Shown: positions 26,176 through 35,645 of the stretch, piece by piece
How the letters are laid out: every line of letters starts with the position of its first letter
Position numbering within the stretch: the stretch's first letter is position 1
Source of the DNA: Candidatus Gastranaerophilales bacterium
GTDB lineage: Bacteria; Cyanobacteriota; Vampirovibrionia; Gastranaerophilales; Gastranaerophilaceae
Assembly: GCA_944323735.1 (NCBI GenBank)
Contig: CALUTO010000007.1
Location: 25,788 to 89,787, forward strand
DNA: 64,000 nt
Direction: 5' to 3'
Position numbers and translations under genes: made by a program
Notes under the pieces: model-generated
What the model was told of the DNA's origin: nothing
Databases searched by the model: none
Seen by the model: the letters and a program-made list of their open reading frames with translations, nothing else

Positions 26176-28665
26176 TTACTTAACAACTATATTAACAAGC
26201 CGTCCCGGAACGACTATCGTCTTAACAACTGTTTTTCCGTCCATGGCCTGTTTAACTTTTTCGCTTTCAAGAGCGTGTTTTTCAAGCTCTTCTTTTGTCG
26301 ATTCGGCGTCAACTTCAATTTTGTCTTTAACTTTGCCGTTTACCTGAACGACAAGAGTTATTGCAGAAGTTTTTGCCAGCTTATCTTCATAAACCGGCCA
26401 GTCTGTTTCGTGAATAGAACCATTGCCGCCGAGCTGATGATATATTTCTTCTGTTAAATGCACTGTTGTCGGTGCCATGAGTTTCAGCAGCGTAATAAGT
26501 GCAAAGCTCAAGACATTTTTGTCTTCATCACTATACACATTCTTCTTGCCGGTATAATCATAAATTGCATTTACAAATTCACGGTATTTTGAAATAACAG
26601 TGTTGAACTGAAATTCGTTTGATATATCCTGCGTAATTCCCTTGATTGCGATGTGGGTTGTGCGGACAAGGTCATTGTTTTCTTTTGTGAGCACAGAAAC
26701 ATCATCCGGCAGTTTATAATCAAGTATTAAATTATTCTGATTAGCAGCATACAATCTCCAGACTCTGTTCAGGAACTTATAGCATCCTTCAACACCTGCA
26801 TCTGACCAGTCAAAGTCTCTTGCCGGCGGTGAATCTGAAAGAATAAACAATCTTGCTGTATCAGCACCGTAGTTTTCAAAGATTTCATCAGGGTCAACTG
26901 TGTTGCCTTTTGACTTAGACATTTTAGAGCCGTCTTTTAACACCATACCCTGTGTCAGAAGATTTTTAAACGGTTCGTCAAAGTCCACAAGTCCGAGGTC
27001 TTTTAACGCTTTTGTGAAAAATCTTGAATATAACAGGTGCAAAATAGCATGCTCAATACCCCCTACATACTGATCAACGGGCAGCCATTTGTTAACAAGC
27101 TCTTTACTAAACGGTGCATTTGCATTTTTTGCATCTGCGTAACGGAGGTAGTACCAGCTTGAACATATAAATGTATCCATTGTATCCGTTTCTCTGGTCG
27201 CTTTTCCGCCGCAGCACGGGCATGTTGTTTCAAGGAATGTCTTTGATGTCAATATAGGGGACATACCTTTTACACTAAAGTCAACATCCTCCGGTAATTT
27301 TACAGGCAGCTGTTCTTCCGGAACCGGCTGAGGGCCGCATTTTTCACAATATACAACAGGTATAGGAGCACCCCAGTATCTCTGTCTTGAAATGAGCCAG
27401 TCACGCAGTCTGTACTGTGTTTTAAATTCACCGAAGCCTCCGTCAACAGCTTTTTGGGTAATAGCTTTTTTGGCTTCTTCATTTTTCATGCCGGTAAATT
27501 CGTTAGAGTTTACCAGAACACCCGGTTCTGTGTAAGCTGCTTCTTTGCAGTCAGAAGGATTTTCAGGATTCCGGATAACAACCTTTACAGGCAGATTGTA
27601 TTTTTTAGCAAAATCAAAGTCTCTTTCATCGTGCGCCGGTACAGCCATAACAGCTCCTGTTCCGTATTCAACAAGCGCATAATCCGCAGTCCAAAGCGGG
27701 AATTCCTCGCCGGTGAAGGGGTTTATGCAGTGAGTTCCAAGCGGCACACCTGTTTTTACACGTTCTGTAGAGAGTCTTTCAATTTCTGTCATTTTACGTG
27801 CATTTGCCCTGTATGCCTCTACTGCTTCTTTATTTTCCGGTGTTGTTAATTTTTCAATATCTTTATATTCAGGTGCAACAACAAGATATGTAATTCCGTG
27901 TACGGTGTCAGGTCTTGTTGTGTAAACAGGAACTTCCAGACCTTCAATTTCTTTTACTTTAAACCTGAAAATAGCACCTTCTGATTTGCCAATCCAGTTT
28001 TTTTGCATTATTTTCACACTGTCAGGCCAGCCCTCAAGTTTATCAATATCCTGCAAAAGCTGTTCTGCATAATCCGTAATTTTTAAGAACCATTGAGACA
28101 GGTATTTCTTTTCAACAACGCTGTCGCATCTCCAGCATTTTCCGTCTATTACCTGTTCATTGGCGAGAACTGTCGCACAGTGGTCGCACCAGTTAACTGC
28201 AGCTTCTTTTTTGTATGCAAGACCTTTTTTGTACAGCTGCAAAAATAGCCACTGTGTCCATTTATAATAATCAGGTTTGCAGGTCGCAACTTCTCTGTCC
28301 CAGTCGTACATAAGACCGAGTTTTTTCAGCTGCATTTTCATATAAGAAATATTTTCATCAGTCCATTTTTCAGGGCTTTCCCCGTGTTGTATTGCCGCAT
28401 TTTCAGCCGGCAGACCAAAACTATCCCAGCCTATCGGATGAAGAACGTTAAAACCGTGCATTTTCTTGAAACGGGCGATAACATCTGTTATTGTATAGTT
28501 TCTGACATGCCCCATGTGCAGTTTCCCTGACGGATATGGAAACATAGATAGTGCATAATATTCAGGTTTTTCAGAGTCATCGTATGTTTTGCCGAATTTG
28601 TTCTCTTCCCAAATTTTTTGCCATTCTTTTTCTATTTCTTGCGGAAAATATTGTTCTTTTATCAC
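26176..28665 (-). CDS. leuS: Leucyl-tRNA synthetase LeuS
   Basis: Class I aminoacyl-tRNA synthetase charging tRNA-Leu, 829 residues. HIGH region PYPSGKLHMGHVRNYT, LHPIGWDSFGLPAENAA, a zinc-site CPCCGG, the CP1 editing domain with TTRPDTVHGITYLVVAPE and VMAVPAHDERD, and KMSKSKGN. Standard bacterial domain order. It lies 70 bases downstream of murG on the same strand, at the end of the cell-wall operon, an unusual but plausible cotranscription. Confidence 0.97.
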   Translation of the reverse strand: MIKEQYFPQEIEKEWQKIWEENKFGKTYDDSEKPEYYALSMFPYPSGKLHMGHVRNYTITDVIARFKKMHGFNVLHPIGWDSFGLPAENAAIQHGESPEKWTDENISYMKMQLKKLGLMYDWDREVATCKPDYYKWTQWLFLQLYKKGLAYKKEAAVNWCDHCATVLANEQVIDGKCWRCDSVVEKKYLSQWFLKITDYAEQLLQDIDKLEGWPDSVKIMQKNWIGKSEGAIFRFKVKEIEGLEVPVYTTRPDTVHGITYLVVAPEYKDIEKLTTPENKEAVEAYRANARKMTEIERLSTERVKTGVPLGTHCINPFTGEEFPLWTADYALVEYGTGAVMAVPAHDERDFDFAKKYNLPVKVVIRNPENPSDCKEAAYTEPGVLVNSNEFTGMKNEEAKKAITQKAVDGGFGEFKTQYRLRDWLISRQRYWGAPIPVVYCEKCGPQPVPEEQLPVKLPEDVDFSVKGMSPILTSKTFLETTCPCCGGKATRETDTMDTFICSSWYYLRYADAKNANAPFSKELVNKWLPVDQYVGGIEHAILHLLYSRFFTKALKDLGLVDFDEPFKNLLTQGMVLKDGSKMSKSKGNTVDPDEIFENYGADTARLFILSDSPPARDFDWSDAGVEGCYKFLNRVWRLYAANQNNLILDYKLPDDVSVLTKENNDLVRTTHIAIKGITQDISNEFQFNTVISKYREFVNAIYDYTGKKNVYSDEDKNVLSFALITLLKLMAPTTVHLTEEIYHQLGGNGSIHETDWPVYEDKLAKTSAITLVVQVNGKVKDKIEVDAESTKEELEKHALESEKVKQAMDGKTVVKTIVVPGRLVNIVVK

Positions 28666-28735
28666 GGTTAATCCCTTCTTAATTCCCTTTGAACTAACAA
28701 AATTATAGCTAAAAAACAGATTTATGACATTAATT

Positions 28736-29866
28736 TTATTTAGTCAAAGCTGTTTTTATCTCTTTTATTATATTTTCGGTTGCATGCGGCTTTGCAAGTT
28801 TTTTTGCATTATTTTGTAACAAAATCAGTTTTTCAGTATTTGTAATAAGTTCTCCCAGCAGCCGGACAACATTTTCTTCATTACAATCACTATCCTCAAG
28901 ATACACAGACGCACCGAGTTTTTCCATTTCTTTTGCATTTTTGCGCTGATGATCTGCAGCAGCATAAGGATAAGGCACAAGAATCGATGCTAACCCTGAC
29001 ACACAGATCTCAGAAAGGCTCAGTGAACCCGAACGGCAAATTGCTGCATCAGAAGCAAGAAGCGGTATATACATATCATCAAAATACGGTCTGACAATAT
29101 AATTTTTATTATCCTTATATTCAGGATATTCCGTCTCCAGTTCCTTTATTACATCTTCAAAATTCTTTTTACCTGTCTGATGTAAAATTTGAATATCGTA
29201 TTTATCAAATAAAGTTTTTAAAGATTTTACAACAGCCGAATTAATCTGCTTTGCGCCCTGTGAACCCCCTGTCACAACTACTGTAAACTTATTATCAATA
29301 TTAAGCTGCCTTCTGGCTTCCTGTTTGTTTATTTGAAGAAATTCCCTTCGAACAGGATTTCCGTTGCAGAATATGTTTTTTGATTTTACTAATTTTGATG
29401 CACCTTCAAACGCAAGCGAAACCGATTTCGCATACGGTGCAAATATTCTTGAAACAATCCCGGGGCACACGTCACAATCATGAATAACAAAAGGAGTATG
29501 CGTAAATACAGCAGCGAATAGTGCCGGTGCACTAACATAACCGCCGGTTCCAAAAACCAGCTGCGGTTTGTATTTCAATATATAATATACTGATTTTAAT
29601 GAAGAAAAAAACAAATTAAATGTCCATTTTATTAATTTAATACTGATTTTTCTGGGCATCCCCGACACATTAACATCGAGAAAAGTGTAACCTGCATTTT
29701 CGGCAATAGATTTTTCCAAATTTTCCGGATTTCCGACATAATATATCTGTTCAGTGTCATTTTGTTCTCTAAGTGCAGCAGCAACAGCCATTGCCGGATA
29801 TATATGTCCGCCGGTACCTCCTCCTGTAACAAAATAAATACATTTATCTTTGCTGCGGGTACTCAT
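28736..29866 (-). CDS. murG: MurG (lipid II-forming GlcNAc transferase)
   Basis: Peripheral inner-membrane GT28 glycosyltransferase that adds GlcNAc to lipid I to give lipid II. N-terminal GGGTGGHIYPAMAVA, FGTGGYVSAPALFAA, VTGGSQGAKQIN, and the UDP-GlcNAc site ICRSGSLSLSEI and PYPYAAADHQRKNA are all present. 376 residues. Overlaps ftsW by 23 bases. Confidence 0.96.
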   Translation of the reverse strand: MSTRSKDKCIYFVTGGGTGGHIYPAMAVAAALREQNDTEQIYYVGNPENLEKSIAENAGYTFLDVNVSGMPRKISIKLIKWTFNLFFSSLKSVYYILKYKPQLVFGTGGYVSAPALFAAVFTHTPFVIHDCDVCPGIVSRIFAPYAKSVSLAFEGASKLVKSKNIFCNGNPVRREFLQINKQEARRQLNIDNKFTVVVTGGSQGAKQINSAVVKSLKTLFDKYDIQILHQTGKKNFEDVIKELETEYPEYKDNKNYIVRPYFDDMYIPLLASDAAICRSGSLSLSEICVSGLASILVPYPYAAADHQRKNAKEMEKLGASVYLEDSDCNEENVVRLLGELITNTEKLILLQNNAKKLAKPHATENIIKEIKTALTK

Positions 29867-31034
29867 TTGTTCTTATCCTTTTAATTCTTTTTCTTGAAAT
29901 ATTTAATAATATACCGACCATACACATGGACACAATCAAAGACGTTCCGCCATAGCTGATAAATGGAAGCGGCACACCTGTCGCAGGTATAAGAGAGCTT
30001 GACACACTCATATTGATAAATGCCTGAAGCCCTATAGAAAGCGTAATGCCTATTGCCATAAGCTTTCCTAACATATCAGTGCATCTTGAGGAAATAATAA
30101 TACCACGATGAATAAAAGTTAAAAATAATCCGATTACAAGAAAACACCCCAAAAATCCGAGTTCTTCCGCAATCACTGCAAATATAAAATCCGTATGACC
30201 CTCCGGCAGCCAGTATAATTTCTGTTTTGAATTTCCATATCCAACGCCCCAGAAACCGCCTGCTGCAAAAGCAAGCAAAGACTGAATAATATTATAGCCT
30301 GCTCCGTACGGATCAGATTCGGGATTCAGCCATATTTTTATTCGTGACATTTGATAGCCGTGAAGCAATTTCTGACCGAAAAGCATAAATGAGGTTATAA
30401 ACACACTCACAGCAGCAATACCGGAAGCTATCATGTATTTAACAGACCCGCTTACGCTAAGATACATAACAGTAGAAATGAGCATAAGCAAAATAACCAT
30501 ACTAAGGTTTGGCTGTTTATATACAAGAAACATCATTATTAATATCGGCATAAAATATTTTGTAAATTTCTGGCTGTCAAAAATATCTTTGGTCTTGTAA
30601 AAAGCAGACGAAAGAAGCAATATAACGGCAAGTTTTGTCATCTCTGACGGTTGAAACTGAATAGGACCTATATTTATCCACCTTGTCGCACCGTTTACAT
30701 TCGCCCCCAGAGGGGTAAAATCAACCAGACCCAGCATTATTATAACAAACCATGAAAAAGGAACTGCCCAGTCTTTTAATTTTTTGTAATCCAATCTGCC
30801 AAAATACCTCAGACCGACCAGTCCGACTAACATATATATAAACTGTTTTATTGCAAAAGATGCAGGATTTTCGCCTGCTTCCATACATTTCGGTGCACCT
30901 GCGCTGAAAATTGCCATCAAGCCTATTACAACAAGAAAAGCAACCACAACCATCAGAGTAGTGTCAGGCGGTGAAAGCACAACATCGCCATGAAGCCTCT
31001 TATTTATTGTCCGGTTATTTCTTTGATAACGCAT
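29844..31034 (-). CDS. ftsW: FtsW-type SEDS peptidoglycan polymerase
   Basis: Polytopic membrane glycosyltransferase that polymerises lipid II at the division septum. About ten TM helices; family signatures include GATRWINIGPIQFQPSEMTK, a periplasmic loop with GYNIIQSLLAFAAGGFWGVG, LPEGHTDFIFAVIAEELGF, and PATGVPLPFISYGGTS. The open frame reaches further upstream into murD, but the residues there are not FtsW-like. I choose ATG 31034 (about 396 residues), which has AAGGA just upstream and overlaps the murD end by 20 bases. FtsW rather than RodA is favoured by its place between murD and murG. Confidence 0.93.
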   Translation of the reverse strand: MRYQRNNRTINKRLHGDVVLSPPDTTLMVVVAFLVVIGLMAIFSAGAPKCMEAGENPASFAIKQFIYMLVGLVGLRYFGRLDYKKLKDWAVPFSWFVIIMLGLVDFTPLGANVNGATRWINIGPIQFQPSEMTKLAVILLLSSAFYKTKDIFDSQKFTKYFMPILIMMFLVYKQPNLSMVILLMLISTVMYLSVSGSVKYMIASGIAAVSVFITSFMLFGQKLLHGYQMSRIKIWLNPESDPYGAGYNIIQSLLAFAAGGFWGVGYGNSKQKLYWLPEGHTDFIFAVIAEELGFLGCFLVIGLFLTFIHRGIIISSRCTDMLGKLMAIGITLSIGLQAFINMSVSSSLIPATGVPLPFISYGGTSLIVSMCMVGILLNISRKRIKRIRTNEYPQQR

Positions 31035-32361
31035 ATTCCTTAAACACTCTTCCCCGTTCTTCATATCCGCTGAACATATCAAAACTTGCACAGGCAGGCG
31101 ACAGCAATATAACTTCATTTTCCAGTTCAAATGCTTTATCAATTGATTCATTGAAAGTATTTACACAAATAATATTGTTGTATCCGTTCTTTCTAAGCTC
31201 TGACCCAAAACGCTCTTTTGCCTCTCCAAGAAGTATAACAGTATTTATTCGCTGTTTCACCGTATTGCAAAAATCTGTTAAATCCGTATTTTTGTCACGC
31301 CCGCCCGCAATCAGTGTAACAGTTTTCCCTTCAAATGAATTAAGAGCAAATATTGCAGCTTCAGGGTTTGTGGCTTTTGAGTCATTGTAAACAAGCTTAC
31401 CCTGAACTTCTCCAACATATTCACATCTGTGCTCGGGTGCTTTAAACTCTTTTATTGCCTCAACTATGTGTTCCTGTGATATTCCGACTATTTTTGCAGT
31501 AATTATAGATGCCATAACATTCTGATAGTTATGGAAGCCGACAAGAGGCACATCTTTTAAATCTATAATTTTTTCCTCCTGACTGCGTTTAAACCATATA
31601 GCATTATCCTTTATATAGCAGCAATTCTTTTCATATTCTTTACCAAAGAAAAATTTTTCACCGCTGTATTTTTCTCCAAACTCTCTGACTTTATCATCGA
31701 TTGCAGAAAAAATCGCAAACGCAGGTTTTTTTTCTTTTGCAAAAAGTCTGGCTTTCGCCGCAAAATAATTATCTAATCCGCCATGCCAGTCAATATGATC
31801 CGGTGTAAAGTTCATCCAAACTGCAATCTGGGGGTGGAAGCAATGACTGAATTCAATTTGAAAAGAACTTACCTCACATACATAATAGTCATTTTCTTCA
31901 TTCAGTAAAGTACACGGCGGTATTCCTATATTTCCGCAGGCCGGTGCTTTTAATTCTTTTTCAAGAATAAAAGAAGTCAGCATTGTAGTTGTAGTTTTTC
32001 CGTTAGTACCGGTAATAGCAATAAAAGGAGTACCGGTTTCAAGATAAGCAAGCTCTATTTCACTTATAACAGGTATCTTTTTCTCTTTAAGCCTTTGAAA
32101 AATTTCATTCTGCGGGGGAATTCCCGGACTTGTTATTGCCGTATAGGCATCTTCCATAAATTCTTCGCTGTGATTACCAAATTCAATTTTTATACCTTCT
32201 TTTTCAAGCAGTTCTATTGTCCGGGCATCTTTTTCGTTTCTTTCATTTCTTTCTGTAATAAAACATTCTGCACCTTTTCCTGCAAGATATTCAGCCGCAG
32301 CAATACCGCTTTTTGAAAGTCCCAAAATTAAAACTTTTTTGTCAAACCAGTTTCTTTTCAT
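31015..32361 (-). CDS. murD: UDP-N-acetylmuramoyl-L-alanine--D-glutamate ligase MurD
   Basis: Cytoplasmic ATP-dependent Mur ligase adding D-Glu, 448 residues. N-terminal KVLILGLSKSGIAAAEYL, P-loop AITGTNGKTTTTMLTS, CEVSSFQIEF, MNFTPDHIDWHGG, and C-terminal VYNDSKATNPEAAIFAL and LIAGGRDKNTD. Between mraY (11 bases) and ftsW (overlap). Confidence 0.97.
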   Translation of the reverse strand: MKRNWFDKKVLILGLSKSGIAAAEYLAGKGAECFITERNERNEKDARTIELLEKEGIKIEFGNHSEEFMEDAYTAITSPGIPPQNEIFQRLKEKKIPVISEIELAYLETGTPFIAITGTNGKTTTTMLTSFILEKELKAPACGNIGIPPCTLLNEENDYYVCEVSSFQIEFSHCFHPQIAVWMNFTPDHIDWHGGLDNYFAAKARLFAKEKKPAFAIFSAIDDKVREFGEKYSGEKFFFGKEYEKNCCYIKDNAIWFKRSQEEKIIDLKDVPLVGFHNYQNVMASIITAKIVGISQEHIVEAIKEFKAPEHRCEYVGEVQGKLVYNDSKATNPEAAIFALNSFEGKTVTLIAGGRDKNTDLTDFCNTVKQRINTVILLGEAKERFGSELRKNGYNNIICVNTFNESIDKAFELENEVILLSPACASFDMFSGYEERGRVFKEYALSKK

Positions 32362-32372
32362 TTTCTACCCGC

Positions 32373-33338
32373 CTATGCGTTTAATCTCCAGAACAGATAT
32401 ACGGCAAAAGCCGAAAATATCAATGTTACAAAAGAAAATACCGCAACAATTTTATTCTCGCTCCATCCGCACAACTCAAAATGATGATGTATCGGACTCA
32501 TTTTAAAAATTCTTTTTCCAGTGAGTTTATAACTTGTAACCTGCAGAATAACCGACAGTGTTTCACACATAAATACCAGCCCGACAGGTATCAGCCAGAG
32601 TTCAAATTTCCCCATAACAGCTATTGTTCCAAGAATTCCGCCCAGTGCAAGCGACCCTGTATCCCCCATAAATACTTTCGCAGGATATTTATTAAAATAC
32701 AAAAAGCCAAGACATGCACCTGCTACTGCAGCTGATATTATAGCAATATCAATGTTATTCATAATCAAATTTATAAAAACCATTGCACCGAGGGCGATAA
32801 CCATATTTGTTGCAGCAAGTCCGTCAAGACCGTCTGTCAGATTTACCGCATTAGACACACCTGTTATCAAAAATATACCAAAAAACGGATATAACCAGCC
32901 GAGATTTATGGAATATTCTCCGAAAGTCAAAAAAGTTCTTCCGCTTATTGTAACAAAAAGTACAGGCAAAACAGCTATCGCAATCTGCAAAAATAGTTTT
33001 CCTCTTGCGCTCAGGCCTTTATTTTGATGATTATGAATTTTTTGAATATCATCCTGAAAACCGGCAAACATATAAAAAACAAATGTAATTAACAGCAAAA
33101 AAGCACCTGTTGAAGTTTTTTCCGCCATAAAAAGGGAAATAACAGCCGCAAGAACTGAAGCAAGAACAATAAAAACACCTCCCGTAGTCGGTGTGCCTCC
33201 TTTTTTTGCATGGGATTCAGGAGCTTCTTCAAGTATATACTGACTGTACATTTTTTTCTTCAAAAACTCTATATACGGAACCCCGAGCAGCAGTGACAAT
33301 ACAAAAGCTATCAATCCCGCAACCGCAGCTAATATCAT
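32373..33338 (-). CDS. mraY: Phospho-N-acetylmuramoyl-pentapeptide transferase MraY
   Basis: Integral membrane enzyme that attaches phospho-MurNAc-pentapeptide to undecaprenyl phosphate to make lipid I. Signatures: KKGGTPTTGGVFIV, AGFQDDIQKIHNHQNKGLS, NAVNLTDGLDGLAAT, FMGDTGSLALGG, and MSPIHHHFELCGWSENKIV. About ten TM helices in 321 residues. It overlaps murF by 4 bases. Confidence 0.97.
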   Translation of the reverse strand: MILAAVAGLIAFVLSLLLGVPYIEFLKKKMYSQYILEEAPESHAKKGGTPTTGGVFIVLASVLAAVISLFMAEKTSTGAFLLLITFVFYMFAGFQDDIQKIHNHQNKGLSARGKLFLQIAIAVLPVLFVTISGRTFLTFGEYSINLGWLYPFFGIFLITGVSNAVNLTDGLDGLAATNMVIALGAMVFINLIMNNIDIAIISAAVAGACLGFLYFNKYPAKVFMGDTGSLALGGILGTIAVMGKFELWLIPVGLVFMCETLSVILQVTSYKLTGKRIFKMSPIHHHFELCGWSENKIVAVFSFVTLIFSAFAVYLFWRLNA

Positions 33339-34669
33339 TGTTTTTCTAACTCCTCTATTTCAGAAATAATTTCTTCAAACTTCATCGCTCTTGAAGCTTT
33401 AAAAAGTATGGTAGTATCTTTTGGTATGTGTTCTACTATATATTTTGCAGCCTCTTTATTTTCATTAAAACAAACCGTCGGATGTTCGCAGGTTTCAGCA
33501 ATATATTTTGCCAGTTGACCTATTGTAACAACCTGAACATTATCAAATCTGTTTAGCAATTTGCCGGCATTTTTGTGATATTTTTCCGCATTTTCGCCGA
33601 GTTCTCCCATATCACCGAGAACAACAACCTTTTTGCCTTCATATAAACTTAAAAAGGTATTAAGAGCTGCTTTCATGGACTCAGGATTTGCATTGTAGCT
33701 GTCATTTATAATTTTATAACCGCCAATTTCTTTAATTTCCCAGCGTTTTTCTATAGGTTTGTATGCAGCAATACCCTCTGCTATTTTTTCCGGATTCATT
33801 CCCATTTTCAGTCCTATACAGATTGCATACAAAGCATCCATTATATTATGGTCGCCTCCTACATTCAGTCTGTAGTTCTGACAGCTAAACACAAACTCGC
33901 TGTATTCAGGTGTTCTTTTAAGTATTTGAAGTTCAGGCATGTCGAGACTCAAATACACAGTTTCACCTTTATATTTATTCGCATTTTTTATAAGCACGGA
34001 ATTTTGTGCAAACAACACACCTTCAGGATGTAGTCTGGCTGTAATTTCACATTTTGCTTTTGCAATATTTTCTACAGTTTTCAGTCTGCCTATATGAGAA
34101 GAGCCTGTGTTTACAATAACAGCAATATCAGGATATGAATACTTTGACAAAAGTTTAATTTCATTCATTCCACGCATGCCCATCTCTAGTATCAAAACTT
34201 CAGTATCAGGCGTCTGGGAGAGTATCGTCTCGCACATTCCGATTTCATTATTGTGATTAAGCGGGGACTTATGAACTTTATAACAGCGTTCGAGAACTGC
34301 AGCTATCATCTCTTTCGTAGTCGTTTTTCCCGAGCTTCCTGTCACACCTATTACAACAGGGTTAACTTTTTCACGACAGTACCTTGCAAGTTTCAAATAA
34401 GCCACAAGCGTATCTTTCACAAACAATATTACCTTTGCCGCAGGACATTTTACCCGTTTTTTTGAAGTAAAATAGCCTCTTGCTCCTTTTTCGACTGCCT
34501 GATTTATAAAATCATGCCCGTCAAAATTTTCACCCTTTAACGGCAGGTATATATCATCAAAATTAATTGTGCGTGTGTCTGTTGATACGGCAAAACACCC
34601 TGCTTTGCTTGTACATTTTAAAACTGTTGCTTCTGTTGCTTTTACAATTTCATCTAAAGTAAATTTCAT
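33335..34669 (-). CDS. murF: UDP-MurNAc-tripeptide--D-Ala-D-Ala ligase MurF
   Basis: Cytoplasmic Mur ligase that adds the Ddl-made dipeptide. N-terminal STDTRTINFDDIYLPLKGENF, P-loop GVTGSSGKTTTKEMIA, NHNNEIG, LILEMGMRG, and C-terminal NDSYNANPESMKAAL and VVLGDMGELG. 444 residues. First gene of the minus-strand murF-mraY-murD-ftsW-murG-leuS run; its start faces the divergent ftsB-like gene across about 170 bases. Confidence 0.96.
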   Translation of the reverse strand: MKFTLDEIVKATEATVLKCTSKAGCFAVSTDTRTINFDDIYLPLKGENFDGHDFINQAVEKGARGYFTSKKRVKCPAAKVILFVKDTLVAYLKLARYCREKVNPVVIGVTGSSGKTTTKEMIAAVLERCYKVHKSPLNHNNEIGMCETILSQTPDTEVLILEMGMRGMNEIKLLSKYSYPDIAVIVNTGSSHIGRLKTVENIAKAKCEITARLHPEGVLFAQNSVLIKNANKYKGETVYLSLDMPELQILKRTPEYSEFVFSCQNYRLNVGGDHNIMDALYAICIGLKMGMNPEKIAEGIAAYKPIEKRWEIKEIGGYKIINDSYNANPESMKAALNTFLSLYEGKKVVVLGDMGELGENAEKYHKNAGKLLNRFDNVQVVTIGQLAKYIAETCEHPTVCFNENKEAAKYIVEHIPKDTTILFKASRAMKFEEIISEIEELEKQ

Positions 34670-34769
34670 ACTTCCTCTGATAAATATTACTAAAAATCAA
34701 TTATAAATACAATCTCCTTATCACGAATTTCTCGGACATTCTAATTATACACCATAAAAATTCATTTGC

Positions 34770-34797
34770 TTGTCAGTTGAGCTTTACTGATTATAAT
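34770..34797 (+). promoter_or_regulatory. Housekeeping promoter of the ftsB-like gene
   Basis: TTGTCA (34770-34775), 16 bases, TATAAT (34792-34797). A near-consensus sigma-70-type promoter; transcription starting around 34804 supports the GTG start at 34838 over an upstream TTG at 34799. Confidence 0.7.
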
Positions 34798-34837
34798 ATT
34801 GTTATGTGTTTTAGTTTTAGGAGGCTTCAAAGAGCAC

Positions 34838-35209
34838 GTGGAAAAACCCGATTTAATCCAAAAAACAAAAACAAAAAACAAAAAACGTAAAAATGAAATC
34901 CGTTTTTACTATTCATTTTTGACTATTGTTCTGCTTATATGTCTCGCGCAAATAGGTATAAGTGCTTGTAAAAATATAACTAAAAGCATAAGTTACCATG
35001 GAAAAATTAAAAAAATGAAAGAGTTAAACGAACAGGCATATGCTGAAAACCAGCGTCTCAAAGAAGAGCTTGAAGATTTTAACTCTATGAAAAGCCTTGA
35101 GGCTATTGCCCGCAACAATTTAAAAATGGCAGGTGAAAATGAAGTTCTTGTAATAATTAACAAGCCCAAACAGGAACCGCCTGAAGATACAAAAAAGAAG
35201 AAAAAATAA
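34838..35209 (+). CDS. FtsB/DivIC-like septum-formation protein
   Basis: Small bitopic divisome protein of about 123 residues. A Lys-rich cytoplasmic N-terminus is followed by one TM helix (FYYSFLTIVLLICLAQIG), then a Leu/Glu-rich coiled coil (ENQRLKEELEDFNSMKSLEAI) and the short ARNNLKMAGENEVLVII element typical of FtsB/DivIC, ending in a poly-Lys tail. It would pair with FtsL and FtsQ; FtsQ is encoded at 3365. The start is GTG with AAAGAG close by and a stronger AGGAGG at 34819, 13 bases away. FtsL is a weaker alternative. Confidence 0.75.
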   Translation: MEKPDLIQKTKTKNKKRKNEIRFYYSFLTIVLLICLAQIGISACKNITKSISYHGKIKKMKELNEQAYAENQRLKEELEDFNSMKSLEAIARNNLKMAGENEVLVIINKPKQEPPEDTKKKKK

Positions 35210-35210
35210 A

Positions 35211-35241
35211 AGCCCTCAGTGTCTAAATTCAATTGAGAGCT
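35211..35241 (-). terminator. Terminator reading on the minus strand
   Basis: AGCTCTCA and TGAGGGCT (minus strand) form a 7-of-8 bp stem followed by TTTTATTTTTT. It lies 58 bases after the stop of the small minus-strand gene and overlaps the end of the ftsB-like gene on the other strand. Confidence 0.6.
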
Positions 35242-35298
35242 GTGATATAACGGAACACGTTGGAAATGTTCCTTATTTTTATACAAAAACCCTGCTTC

Positions 35299-35454
35299 TT
35301 ATTTGAGTGCCACGAGTTTATTCTTAATTCCCAGATCAGAATTAATCATTCTGGCACTGGCTATTGCCATAGATCTTCTTTTCTTCGCACCACGGAGGAG
35401 GAATGCCACACCGTCTGAAATATTGCTCGATGGTTTTTGCGATTTTTTTATCAT
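35299..35454 (-). CDS. Small basic protein, 51 residues, unknown
   Basis: A short frame in the 436-base gap between the ftsB-like gene and smc. ATG at 35454 is preceded (minus strand) by AAAAGGGC at good spacing, and a terminator follows at 35241-35211. The peptide is rich in Lys/Arg (MIKKSQKPSSNISDG, RGAKKRRSMAIASARM), with no membrane helix, suggesting a nucleic-acid or ribosome partner. The opposite frame is an unlikely hydrophobic string. No family recognised. Confidence 0.5.
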   Translation of the reverse strand: MIKKSQKPSSNISDGVAFLLRGAKKRRSMAIASARMINSDLGIKNKLVALK

Positions 35455-35645
35455 TTTATGCCCTTTTAGTAAACTGTATATTACTTTTATCGGCATTCTT
35501 TTTTTTATCTTTAGAAATTAATCCAAAATTTTTACATAAATTAACATTTCAATAAAAATCATACATATATTGTAACCTTTTTGACTAATTGTTAAGTTTA
35601 TAAGAAAATTAATGTATATGCTTAGACTTGGGATTAGAGTAGTTA

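Noticed and set aside
34799..34837. TTG start and ATG at 34803 for the ftsB-like gene
   Set aside because: They fall at or before the predicted transcription start set by the TTGTCA-N16-TATAAT promoter; the ATG at 34803 is in another frame and soon stops.
35303..35521. Plus-strand 72-residue hydrophobic frame in the spacer before smc
   Set aside because: No ribosome-binding site; composition is as expected for the antisense of the basic minus-strand protein.
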